Source: Aureimonas ureilytica (GTDB lineage: Bacteria; Pseudomonadota; Alphaproteobacteria; Rhizobiales; Rhizobiaceae). From it: 64,000 nt of DNA. This document shows positions 30,542-37,945 of this stretch, in pieces. The notes beneath the pieces are model-generated. The model did not search any database. It was not told where the DNA came from and saw only the letters and a list, made by a program, of their open reading frames with translations. A program made the position numbers and the translations under genes. The first letter of the stretch is position 1. Every line of letters begins with the position of its first letter. The stretch spans positions 62,001-126,000 of the forward strand of contig NZ_LDQA01000008.1 in the NCBI RefSeq assembly GCF_001475935.1, read 5' to 3'.

Positions 30542-30676
30542 GTGCAAACTTCGGTCCCGGCGGGAGCACTTTGGATCGAACGCTGGACTTATAGGGACGG
30601 GACCGCCGTCCCGCTCGTGGCGCTGCGCGCTGCCGTCTTCGCCAGCGAAGTCCGATCGGAGGATCGAGAGCTGTGA
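30542..30676 (+). CDS. Possible small ORF coupled to the GNAT gene
   Basis: A 44-codon frame starting GTG and ending in a GTGA overlap with the GNAT start codon. The second half reads LWIERWTYRDGTAVPLVALR and its third codon positions are mostly G or C, as in the real genes here. GGGGA lies 5 nt before the GTG. No domain is recognised. It could be a translated leader peptide, a remnant of a longer N-terminus, or noncoding; support is weak. Confidence 0.25.
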   Translation: MQTSVPAGALWIERWTYRDGTAVPLVALRAAVFASEVRSEDREL

Positions 30677-31569
30677 CGATGCCCCAGACGACGCCCCGGA
30701 CCATCCGGCTCGACGCCTACGAACTGGCCGGTCAGGACATTGCCACGGTCGATGTCGGGCGCCTGCACGAGCTGTCGGTGGGCGTGCGATGGCCGCACCG
30801 TCCGGCCGACTGGGATGTCCTGCGCGCGCTCGGCCATGGCATCGTGGCGCTGGACGAGATCGGCCGCGTGTTTAGCTCGGGCATGTGGTTTCCGCATGGC
30901 GAGAGCTGCGCGACCATCGGCATGGTGATCACCTCGCCGCGCCTCCAGACGCATGGCGGTGGGCGCTGGATTATGGAGCGCATTCTGGCCGAATGCGGCA
31001 CGCGCCGGCTCTTGCTCAACTCCACCCGCGCCGCCTATCCGCTCTATGTCTCGCTGGGCTTCGAGCCGCAGGGCACCGTCTATCAGTGCCAGGGCTTCGT
31101 ACCCGAGGGCTTCGAGGTCGATCCGTCTCTGACGCGCGGTGTCGAGCCGCTGCCGCTCGGCGACATCTACGAGATCGCGGCGCTGGACGCCGCCGCCTTT
31201 GGCGCGCCGCGCCCCGAGCTTCTGACGCTCTTTGCGCAGACGGCCGAGGCCTGCGGCATTCGCCGCGACGGGCAACTTGTCGGCTTTGCCATGCGCCGAC
31301 CCTTCGGGCGCGGGCATGTCATCGGGCCGCTGGTGGCAACGAGCGATGAGGACGCGCGCGCCCTCGTCGCCGAACTCCTGAAAGGGATGGGCGGCGCCTT
31401 CGTGCGGCTGGACACACGCCAGCCGGCCGGTCCGCTGCGGGAGTTTCTCTCCAAGGCGGGCCTGGTCCAGTTCGATACGGTGCGAACCCTGACGCATGGC
31501 GGCGCGCTGCCGCCCGTCACATCAGGCTCGCCCGGCACCTACGGGCTCGCCGGCCACGCCTTGAGCTGA
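30673..31569 (+). CDS. GNAT N-acetyltransferase with C-terminal second GNAT-like domain
   Basis: A 298-aa protein. The N-terminal acetyltransferase core includes IGMVITSPRLQTHGGGRWIMERIL (acetyl-CoA-binding motif A region, about residues 78-101) and LLLNSTRAAYPLYVSLGF. The C-terminal half (about 160-290) resembles the YitH/HolE-type second GNAT domain. The GTG start is supported by GGAGG 10 nt upstream; the ATG two codons later would be too far. The motif A glycines are weak (QTHGGGRW), so acetyl-CoA binding should be checked. First firm gene of a four-gene plus-strand operon. Confidence 0.8.
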   Translation: MTMPQTTPRTIRLDAYELAGQDIATVDVGRLHELSVGVRWPHRPADWDVLRALGHGIVALDEIGRVFSSGMWFPHGESCATIGMVITSPRLQTHGGGRWIMERILAECGTRRLLLNSTRAAYPLYVSLGFEPQGTVYQCQGFVPEGFEVDPSLTRGVEPLPLGDIYEIAALDAAAFGAPRPELLTLFAQTAEACGIRRDGQLVGFAMRRPFGRGHVIGPLVATSDEDARALVAELLKGMGGAFVRLDTRQPAGPLREFLSKAGLVQFDTVRTLTHGGALPPVTSGSPGTYGLAGHALS

Positions 31570-31629
31570 GCGCGGCTTGCCCAACGCCCACGCCCCCAAG
31601 ATCCCATTCGATCGAGAAGCCATCCCATC

Positions 31630-32499
31630 ATGAGCCATGCCCTTCACCAGACCGCCAGCGACAAGCCGGACGATGTTGCACTCGTGCCCTTCACCGAGGC
31701 GCATCTGCCCGGCGCGCTGAAACTGTCGCAGGATCTGGTCTGGCCCTTTCGCTACGAGGACTGGGCCTTTGCGCTGACGGTCGGCCAGGGCTTCGTTCTG
31801 GAACGGGGCGATGAGGTCGTCGGCACCGCCATCCTGTTTCCGTTCGGCGAGACCGGAGCGACGGCCGGGATGATCATCGTCTCCAACGCCGCGCAGGGCC
31901 GGGGCTACGGTTCGCGCCTGATGAACACGCTTCTCGAAGCGGCGGGCTCGCGCACCATTCTTCTCAACGCCACGCCCGAAGGGCGCGCGCTCTACGAGCG
32001 CCGCGGCTTCGTGCCGGTGGACGAGATCCGCCAGCATCAGGGCCGCCTTCCCGGCCGCCACGACGCCCCGTCCGAAGACCTCGTGCGGCCCATGCGGGCC
32101 GAGGATATGGACGCGCTGGTGCGGCTCGACGAGGAGGCCACCGGCTTCCAGCGCGGGCCGCTGCTGCGCCGGCTGGCGGAGGTCGGCGAGGTGTTCGTGC
32201 TCTTGCGCGGCGGAGAGCCCGCCGGATACGCGGTCTCGCGCCTGTTCGGGCGCGGCCATGTGATCGGCCCGGTGATTGCCGCCGATGTGGATGACGCGCG
32301 GCTTCTGACCACGGCGGCCCTGTCGCGCCTCGAAGGGGCCTTCGTGCGCATGGACACGTCGGTGAAATCGGGTTTGGCACCATGGCTGGCGGAGATCGGC
32401 CTGCCGCAGGTGAGCGACGCGCTCGTCATGGTGCGCGGCGAGCTTTCGCCCAGCGGTCCAGCGCGGCTTTTCGCCCTGTCCAACCAATCCATCAACTGA
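31630..32499 (+). CDS. GNAT N-acetyltransferase, paralogue of the preceding gene
   Basis: A 289-aa protein with the same two-domain layout as its neighbour. Here motif A is canonical: MIIVSNAAQGRGYGSRLMNTLLE, with Q-x-x-G-x-G for acetyl-CoA. ILLNATPEGRALYERRGF follows. The C-terminal halves also match each other (RPFGRGHVIGPLVATSDEDAR versus RLFGRGHVIGPVIAADVDDAR), showing a tandem duplication. Starts 60 bp downstream of the first copy. The acetylated molecule is probably an amine or amino acid in the same pathway as the downstream oxidase and aldehyde dehydrogenase. Confidence 0.85.
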   Translation: MSHALHQTASDKPDDVALVPFTEAHLPGALKLSQDLVWPFRYEDWAFALTVGQGFVLERGDEVVGTAILFPFGETGATAGMIIVSNAAQGRGYGSRLMNTLLEAAGSRTILLNATPEGRALYERRGFVPVDEIRQHQGRLPGRHDAPSEDLVRPMRAEDMDALVRLDEEATGFQRGPLLRRLAEVGEVFVLLRGGEPAGYAVSRLFGRGHVIGPVIAADVDDARLLTTAALSRLEGAFVRMDTSVKSGLAPWLAEIGLPQVSDALVMVRGELSPSGPARLFALSNQSIN

Positions 32500-32568
32500 G
32501 AGTCGGAGCGCCTTCGCCGCCCGCCTTTTTGCGCGAACCCCGCGCTTTTGCGAGAACACGGAGCCGAG

Positions 32569-33843
32569 ATGAAGCTCACATCCTATTGGCTGGACACGGC
32601 CCCGCCCTTCACCGGCGGCGCCCAGGGTCCGATCGAGGGCAGCTACGATGTCGCCGTGATCGGCGGCGGCTTCACGGGCCTGACGGCGGCGCTGACGCTC
32701 GCCAAGAAGGGCGCGCGTGTCATCCTGCTTGAAGCCGAGACGATCGGCCATGGCGCGTCGGGTCGAAATGGCGGCATGTGCAACAACGGCTTTGCGCAGG
32801 ACTACGCCACCATGTCGGAGAAGCTCGGCCGTGAAAAGGCCGATCAACTTTACAAGGCCTTCGATGCGGGCGTCGATACGGTCGAGCGCCTCGTGAGCGA
32901 AGAGGGCATCGACTGCCAGTTCGCGCGCGTCGGCAAGCTGAAGCTCGCCGCCAAGCCCGAGCATTACGACAAGCTGGCTCGCGCGCAGGCCCTGCTGGCC
33001 GCCCATGTCGATCCCGAAACCCACATGGTGAGCCCCGCCGACCTCGCCTCCGAGGTCGGAACCGAGCGCTATTACGGCGGCCTCGTCTACGGCAAGAGCG
33101 CGGCCATGCATATGGGTCGCTATATCAGGGGCCTGGCGGAAGCCGCCGCGCGGCGCGGCGTCGCCATCCATGAGCGCACGCCGATGATGGGTCTGAAGCG
33201 CGTGAGCGGCGGCCACGCTGTTGAAACGCCCAAGGGAAAGTTCACGGCCAAACAGGTGCTCCTCGCCAGCGGCATCTCGCAGGTTGGCCCCATCGGCTGG
33301 GTACGCCGGCGCGTGGTGCCGGTGGGCGCGTTCCTGATCGCGACCGAGCCGCTGCCGCAGGACCTTCTGCATAAGCTGACGCCGCGCCGCCGCAATGCTG
33401 TCGATACCAAGAACCTCGTCAACTATTTCCGCCCGACCCCCGACAACCGGCTGCTCTTCGGCGGGCGCGCGCGCTTTGCCGTGTCGAATCCGGCCTCGGA
33501 CGAGAAGAGCGGCGCGATCCTGCGCGCGGCGCTGAACGACGTCTTCCCCGAACTCAGCGACACGCGCATCGACTATTGCTGGGGCGGCATGGTGGACATG
33601 ACGCGCGACCGGCTGCCCCGCGCGGGCGAGCGCGACGGCATCTATTATTCCATGGGCTATAGCGGCCACGGCACGCAGATGTCGACGCTGATGGGCACGA
33701 TCATGGCCGATGTCATGGACGGGCAGGCCCATCTGAATCCCTGGAAGGACTTCGACTGGCCGGCCATTCCCGGTCATTTCGGCAAGCCCTGGTTCCTGCC
33801 GATCGTCGGCGCTTATTATCGCATGAAGGACCGCTTCCAATGA
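32569..33843 (+). CDS. FAD-dependent amine oxidase, gamma-glutamylputrescine oxidase (PuuB)-like
   Basis: A 424-aa DAO-family flavoprotein. An N-terminal SYWLDTAPPF lead-in typical of PuuB-type oxidases is followed by VAVIGGGFTGLTAALTLAKKG and the GHGASGRNGG flavin loop. The C-terminal MGYSGHGTQMSTLMG closes the FAD site. The ATG at 32569 is preferred (CGGAG upstream); a TTG seven codons earlier is possible. Its stop overlaps the aldehyde dehydrogenase start by 4 bp, so the aldehyde it produces from a primary amine is presumably oxidised by the next enzyme. Confidence 0.88.
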   Translation: MKLTSYWLDTAPPFTGGAQGPIEGSYDVAVIGGGFTGLTAALTLAKKGARVILLEAETIGHGASGRNGGMCNNGFAQDYATMSEKLGREKADQLYKAFDAGVDTVERLVSEEGIDCQFARVGKLKLAAKPEHYDKLARAQALLAAHVDPETHMVSPADLASEVGTERYYGGLVYGKSAAMHMGRYIRGLAEAAARRGVAIHERTPMMGLKRVSGGHAVETPKGKFTAKQVLLASGISQVGPIGWVRRRVVPVGAFLIATEPLPQDLLHKLTPRRRNAVDTKNLVNYFRPTPDNRLLFGGRARFAVSNPASDEKSGAILRAALNDVFPELSDTRIDYCWGGMVDMTRDRLPRAGERDGIYYSMGYSGHGTQMSTLMGTIMADVMDGQAHLNPWKDFDWPAIPGHFGKPWFLPIVGAYYRMKDRFQ

Positions 33844-35297
33844 TCGACCCCGTTCGCCATCTCAGCGAGGCCGGTCATCTTCTTCGCTTCTATATCGACG
33901 GCGCGTGGCGCGAGCCGGAGGGGCGCGAGCGCTTCGCCGTCGTGAACCCGGCGAGCGAAGCGGTGGTGGCCGAGATCGCGATGGGCAACGAGGCGGATGT
34001 CGAGCGCGCGACCCTCGCCGCGCGCCGCGCTTTTCGCCCGTGGTCCCGCACGAGTCCGGCCGAGCGCGCCGCGCTTCTCTCGCGCGTTCATGCGCTCGTT
34101 CTGGAACGGGCCGAGCTGATCGCGCAGGCGCTTCGCACCGAAATGGGCGCGGCGATCAACTATGCTCGCGCGGCGCAGGTGCCGCTCGCCGCTGAGCATC
34201 TCCGGGTGGCCCGGGACAATCTGGAGAGCTTCCCCTTCGTCGCGCCGCGCGGCACGACCGCGATCCTGAGGGAGGCGATCGGCGTCTGCGCGCTGATCAC
34301 CCCCTGGAACTGGCCGCTCTACCAGATCACGGCCAAGGTCGGCCCGGCGCTCGCCGCCGGCTGCACGGTGGTGTTGAAGCCGAGCGAGCTGTCGCCCTTG
34401 AGCGCGCTTCTGTTTGCCGAGATCATGCACGACGCCGGCTGCCCGGCGGGCGTGTTCAACCTCGTCAACGGCAGCGGGCCTGTGGTGGGCGAAGCTATGG
34501 CCTCGCACCCGGAGGTCGACATGGTGTCGATCACCGGCTCGACCCGCGCCGGCGTTCTGGTGGCGCAGGCCGCGGCGCCCACCGTCAAGCGCGTGGCGCA
34601 GGAACTCGGCGGCAAGTCGCCCAATATCGTGCTGCCCGACGCCGATCTGGAGCGCTGCATTCCGCTCGGCGTCGCCTCCGCCATGCGCAATCTCGGGCAA
34701 TCCTGCAGCGCGCCGACGCGCATGATCGTGCCGCGCGCGCGGCTGGCCGAGGTCGAAGCGCTGGCGGCCAGGACGGCGGCGGAATTCGTGGTGGGCGATC
34801 CCCTGGGCGAGGCGACCACCCATGGCCCGATCGCCAACCGTGCGCAATACGAGCGCATCCAGACCATGATCGAGACCGGCATCGCGGAGGGCGCCAAGCT
34901 CGTTATCGGCGGAGCGGGACGGCCCGACGGGATAGATGCCGGCTTGTTCGCGCGCCCGACCATCTTCTCCGAGGTTCGCAGCGACATGGCCATCGCGCGC
35001 GAGGAAATCTTCGGGCCGGTTCTCGCCATCCTGCCCTATGACAGCGTGGAGGAGGCGATCGAGATCGCCAACGACACGATCTACGGGCTCGGCGCGCATG
35101 TGCACGGCACCGACATGGATCAGGTCCGCGACGTGGCGGGGCAAATCCGTGCCGGTCAGGTTCATCTGAACGCGCCGGCCTGGGACCCGAACGCGCCCTT
35201 CGGCGGCTACAAGCGCTCCGGCAACGGCCGCGAGTATGGGCGCGAGGGGATGGAAGAATATCTCGAGACGAAATCCGTGCTCGGATATTATGCCTGA
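33840..35297 (+). CDS. NAD-dependent aldehyde dehydrogenase
   Basis: A 485-aa enzyme with general base E255 (ELGGKSPN) and catalytic C289 (NLGQSCSAPTRM). The NLGQSCSAP active-site segment is typical of broad-specificity aldehyde dehydrogenases. It overlaps the oxidase gene by 4 bp, indicating stoichiometric expression and a two-step amine to acid conversion. Last gene of the operon; a UUCG hairpin follows at 35307. Confidence 0.92.
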   Translation: MIDPVRHLSEAGHLLRFYIDGAWREPEGRERFAVVNPASEAVVAEIAMGNEADVERATLAARRAFRPWSRTSPAERAALLSRVHALVLERAELIAQALRTEMGAAINYARAAQVPLAAEHLRVARDNLESFPFVAPRGTTAILREAIGVCALITPWNWPLYQITAKVGPALAAGCTVVLKPSELSPLSALLFAEIMHDAGCPAGVFNLVNGSGPVVGEAMASHPEVDMVSITGSTRAGVLVAQAAAPTVKRVAQELGGKSPNIVLPDADLERCIPLGVASAMRNLGQSCSAPTRMIVPRARLAEVEALAARTAAEFVVGDPLGEATTHGPIANRAQYERIQTMIETGIAEGAKLVIGGAGRPDGIDAGLFARPTIFSEVRSDMAIAREEIFGPVLAILPYDSVEEAIEIANDTIYGLGAHVHGTDMDQVRDVAGQIRAGQVHLNAPAWDPNAPFGGYKRSGNGREYGREGMEEYLETKSVLGYYA

Positions 35298-35306
35298 GAC
35301 GGGCGG

Positions 35307-35324
35307 GGCGGGCTTCGGTCCGCC
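35307..35324 (+). terminator. Hairpin with UUCG tetraloop after the aldehyde dehydrogenase
   Basis: A stem of GGCGG plus a G-T and C-G pair closed by TTCG, starting 9 bp after the stop codon. No T-run follows, so it may end transcription weakly or protect the mRNA 3' end. Confidence 0.5.
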
Positions 35325-35527
35325 TTGGCTCACATGATGAGCTTCGTCCTCCCGCCATGCGCTGCCGGCATGGCTGATCTGCGAGCCTTCGCTATCGCGC
35401 CAACGCATTCCTCCCTTTCCAGCTTTGCGCTCCTCGTCATGGCTCGGCTGGGTTAGATAGGGATCAACAGACAACAACGTCGAGCCGGCCGCCAGCCAGA
35501 CGAGGCCGGGCAGACAAGGACCAGACC

Positions 35528-35671
35528 GTGACACTCGCTCGCCTCTTCGAAGATCGCCCCCAGTTCCGCCTCACGGCTCGCGAACGGAACGGCTTCATCG
35601 CTCGCGAGCTGTCGGAGATCGGCCTTTCGCGCTCCGACCTTCCGTCGAGCAAGCGGCGCACGGCCCGCTAA
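35528..35671 (+). CDS. DUF1127 small basic protein (47 aa)
   Basis: A 47-aa arginine-rich protein starting at GTG with AAGGA 7 nt upstream. The segment FIARELSEIGLSRSDLPSSKRR matches the DUF1127 core (arginine/leucine helix then DIGLSRSDI-like end). Such proteins in alphaproteobacteria are stress-induced and the Rhodobacter member CcaF1 is an RNA-binding protein. Immediately downstream are three hairpins with identical anti-Shine-Dalgarno loops, the arrangement known for CcsR RNAs. No convincing promoter was found in 35298-35527. Confidence 0.75.
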   Translation: MTLARLFEDRPQFRLTARERNGFIARELSEIGLSRSDLPSSKRRTAR

Positions 35672-35685
35672 GACTTTTTCAGTTT

Positions 35686-35794
35686 CGCCCTGGCCGGTCC
35701 TCCCCCGGCCCCGGCGTTCAAGCCGAACGGTTCCTCCCACCTTTCGGCTTACCCCTGACGCCCTTGCCGGTCCTCCCCCGGCAAGGGCGTTTTT
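35686..35794 (+). ncRNA. Candidate CcsR/cuckoo-like sRNA: three stem-loops, each with a UCCUCCC loop
   Basis: Three consecutive hairpins follow the DUF1127 stop codon. Hairpin 1 (35686-35716) has stem GGCCGG/CCGGCC with an outer CGCC/GGCG and loop TCCTCCC at 35698-35704. Hairpin 2 (35720-35750) has stem AAGCCGAA/TTCGGCTT plus inner GGT/ACC and loop TCCTCCC at 35732-35738. Hairpin 3 (35758-35790) has a perfect 13-bp stem and loop TCCTCCC at 35771-35777, followed by TTTT, and so doubles as the terminator. The loops are complementary to GGGAGGA Shine-Dalgarno sequences. The start of the RNA is unknown; it is probably processed from the DUF1127 mRNA. Confidence 0.75.
35758..35794 (+). terminator. 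Rho-independent terminator forming the third sRNA hairpin
   Basis: A 13-bp perfect stem (ACGCCCTTGCCGG and its complement) followed by a run of five T (35790-35794). It ends the DUF1127/sRNA transcript. The loop is the same TCCTCCC as in the two preceding hairpins. Confidence 0.85.
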
Positions 35795-35890
35795 CGTTTC
35801 GGCGCCACGCGGTTGGGGCGCGAGGTCGAAGCCCAAACGCAAAGAGGCGGGCCGCGAGCGACCCGCCTCGATCCGACCTGGGATCTGCGC

Positions 35891-36709
35891 TTAGCGCAGG
35901 AAGTCCAGCAGATCCTTGTTCAGCCGATCCGGCACGGTGGCGAAAAGCCCGTGCGGCTCGCCCTCGTATTCCACCAGACGCGCGCCCGAAATGGCCTTGG
36001 CGGCGGCCCGGCCCGTCGGGTCGATCGGCACCGTGTTGTCGCCCGTGCCGTGGATCACCAGCGTCGGAATGGTGAAGGCCTTGAAATCGGGGCGGAAGTC
36101 GGTCTTGCCGAAAGCGTCCACGCAGTCGATCGTCGCCTTGGGGCTGGCCATCACGCCGAGCACGAAGGACCAGTCGAGAACGCCCTGGCTGACGGGATGG
36201 GACAGAAGCCCGACGCCGTAGAAGCTCTTGGAAAAGCTGTGGAGGAAGGCGAAGCGATCCTTTCGGATCTGGGCCTTCATGTCCTCGAAGACGCTGGCGT
36301 CCACGCCGTCCGGATTGCTCTCATCCTTCAGGAGATAGCCGGCGACCGAGGCGACCAGAACCGCCCTGGAAATGCGCGACGCGCCGTGGCGGCTCAGATA
36401 GCGCGCGATTTCGCCTCCGCCCATGGAGAAGCCGACCAGTGAGACATCCTTCAGATCGAGCCCGTCCAGAACGGCGGCAAGATCGTCGGCGAAGACGTCG
36501 TAGGTATAGCCGGTGGCGGGATGGCCCGACTGGCCGAAGCCGCGCCGGTCATAGGTGATGACCCGAAAGCCCGCTTCCAAGAGCGCGACGGTCTGATACT
36601 CGAACATGTCGCCGGTCAGCGGCCAGCCGTGGATCAGCACGACCGGGCGACCCTGGCCCATGTCCTTCACGTGAAGCTGTGTGCCGTCCTTGGCTTCGAT
36701 ATAGGCCAT
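35891..36709 (-). CDS. Alpha/beta hydrolase (non-heme chloroperoxidase/esterase type)
   Basis: A 272-aa protein with the catalytic triad S95 (VGFSMGGGE elbow), D224 (HGTGDNTVP) and H253 (GEPHGLF). The oxyanion region HGWP is at residues 27-30. The pattern and length match cofactor-free haloperoxidases, which are serine esterases with perhydrolase activity. No signal peptide. The ATG has GGAGG-like AAGGAGG upstream. It is divergent from an AraC-family gene (258 bp apart), which may control it. Confidence 0.88.
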   Translation of the reverse strand: MAYIEAKDGTQLHVKDMGQGRPVVLIHGWPLTGDMFEYQTVALLEAGFRVITYDRRGFGQSGHPATGYTYDVFADDLAAVLDGLDLKDVSLVGFSMGGGEIARYLSRHGASRISRAVLVASVAGYLLKDESNPDGVDASVFEDMKAQIRKDRFAFLHSFSKSFYGVGLLSHPVSQGVLDWSFVLGVMASPKATIDCVDAFGKTDFRPDFKAFTIPTLVIHGTGDNTVPIDPTGRAAAKAISGARLVEYEGEPHGLFATVPDRLNKDLLDFLR

Positions 36710-36967
36710 TTCAGGACCTCCTTAACATCGATGATGCCAGTCCAACACGCATCAACCCCAACCTGTTCCCGGCCAACAAGCACGCCGTTTCGAGCGACCC
36801 CGCGCTATCGGTCAGCCGGATGGAGGTTCGGCGCACTTCAACCGTTCAGATTGCGCGGCGAAACGGCGCGCTTGTGATACCCAAGAGGCTTGAGTGTCGC
36901 GCCGAGCGGTGGCAGGTGAAAGAGCTTTGCCTTTTCGAGGGCGCGACAGTGCGGTGCCAGAGACTCC

Positions 36968-37921
36968 ATGCGGTTCCAGACGTTCACCACCCAGGGTGTG
37001 GCCCTCAAGGAGCGTTACGAGGCGTGGCGCGAGCGGGCTTGGCCGTCCATGGCCAAGATGATGCGGACCGACAAGCCATCAGGCGAGTTCTATTCCCATA
37101 TCCGGTCCTACCAACTCGGCAGCATGGTTCTGCAAGAGGCACGGATGACGGGCCAGACCTACACGCGGACATCGCAACTGATCCGGTCGGATGGGATGGA
37201 TGGCATCAGCTTGGGGGTCAGTCTGGCGGGTCGGGTCCACGGCGAGACGGCGGTCGGCTCCTACAAGGCCGGTCCCAACTCTGTTCTGTTCGGCGATCTC
37301 AGCGCCCCCTACACGCATAACTCGACCAATGCCCATTACGTCACGCTGGTGTTCAACCGGAAGGACATTCAGCGCCTCGTCCCTCATATCGACGGCCTGC
37401 ACGGGCTTGTCATGACGGGCAAAGACGCCGCGCCCGTCGTGCGGCAGGTCACCTCGCTTCTCCAGCAGCTTCCCGACGCCAGTGACGAAACCGGCGCCCA
37501 TCTGGGGGACGGGCTGACGGGCGCTTTCCTATCGCTTCTGAACTCGACGGGCACGGTTTCGCTCAGCGAGGAAGCCCATCTGTCGCGTTTGCGCACCGAG
37601 GTCCGCTGGATCATCCAGCAGCGTTTTCGCGAGGCCGATCTCGACGTCGCGCGCATTGCGGCCATGTCGAAGGTCTCCCGCGCCACGCTCTACCGCGCCT
37701 TTTCGGATGGCGAGGGCATCTCGGCCTATGTCACGCGCGTACGCCTGCAAATGGCGACCGCTGCCCTCGCCGATTCCGGCGACGTCAGGCTGATCAGCGA
37801 AATCGCCCTGTCGGTCGGCTTCGATCAGGTCTGCAATTTCAACCGTGCCTTCCGCCGCATCTACGGCTGCACCCCGCGCGACTGGCGTCATCACAGCCGG
37901 ACGATCGGCGCTGCCGCCTGA
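36968..37921 (+). CDS. AraC-family transcriptional regulator (AraC-binding-like domain plus HTH)
   Basis: A 317-aa protein. Residues about 15-190 resemble the AraC-binding-like domain of FeaR/OruR-type regulators (TYTRTSQLIRSDGMDGISLGVSLAG). Residues about 215-312 form the double HTH, with DVARIAAMSKVSRATLYRAFSDGEGISAYV and a second helix pair ending FNRAFRRIYGCTPRDWR. It is divergent from the alpha/beta hydrolase and convergent with the sugar transporter ATPase (24 bp apart). Effector unknown. Confidence 0.88.
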   Translation: MRFQTFTTQGVALKERYEAWRERAWPSMAKMMRTDKPSGEFYSHIRSYQLGSMVLQEARMTGQTYTRTSQLIRSDGMDGISLGVSLAGRVHGETAVGSYKAGPNSVLFGDLSAPYTHNSTNAHYVTLVFNRKDIQRLVPHIDGLHGLVMTGKDAAPVVRQVTSLLQQLPDASDETGAHLGDGLTGAFLSLLNSTGTVSLSEEAHLSRLRTEVRWIIQQRFREADLDVARIAAMSKVSRATLYRAFSDGEGISAYVTRVRLQMATAALADSGDVRLISEIALSVGFDQVCNFNRAFRRIYGCTPRDWRHHSRTIGAAA

Positions 37922-37945
37922 CGCATAGAACTCCTCGCTCGATCG

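Noticed and set aside
31522-33840. Long open frame (772 codons) on the minus strand opposite the GNAT and FAD oxidase genes
   Set aside because: Composition and lack of any motif mark it as an antisense shadow of conserved plus-strand genes.
35298-35527. A sigma-70 or heat-shock (RpoH) promoter for the DUF1127/sRNA unit
   Set aside because: TTGCGC (35425-35430) and TAGATA (35454-35459) are the only near matches but are 23 bp apart; no CTTG/CCTAT-type pair was found, so I cannot support a promoter.
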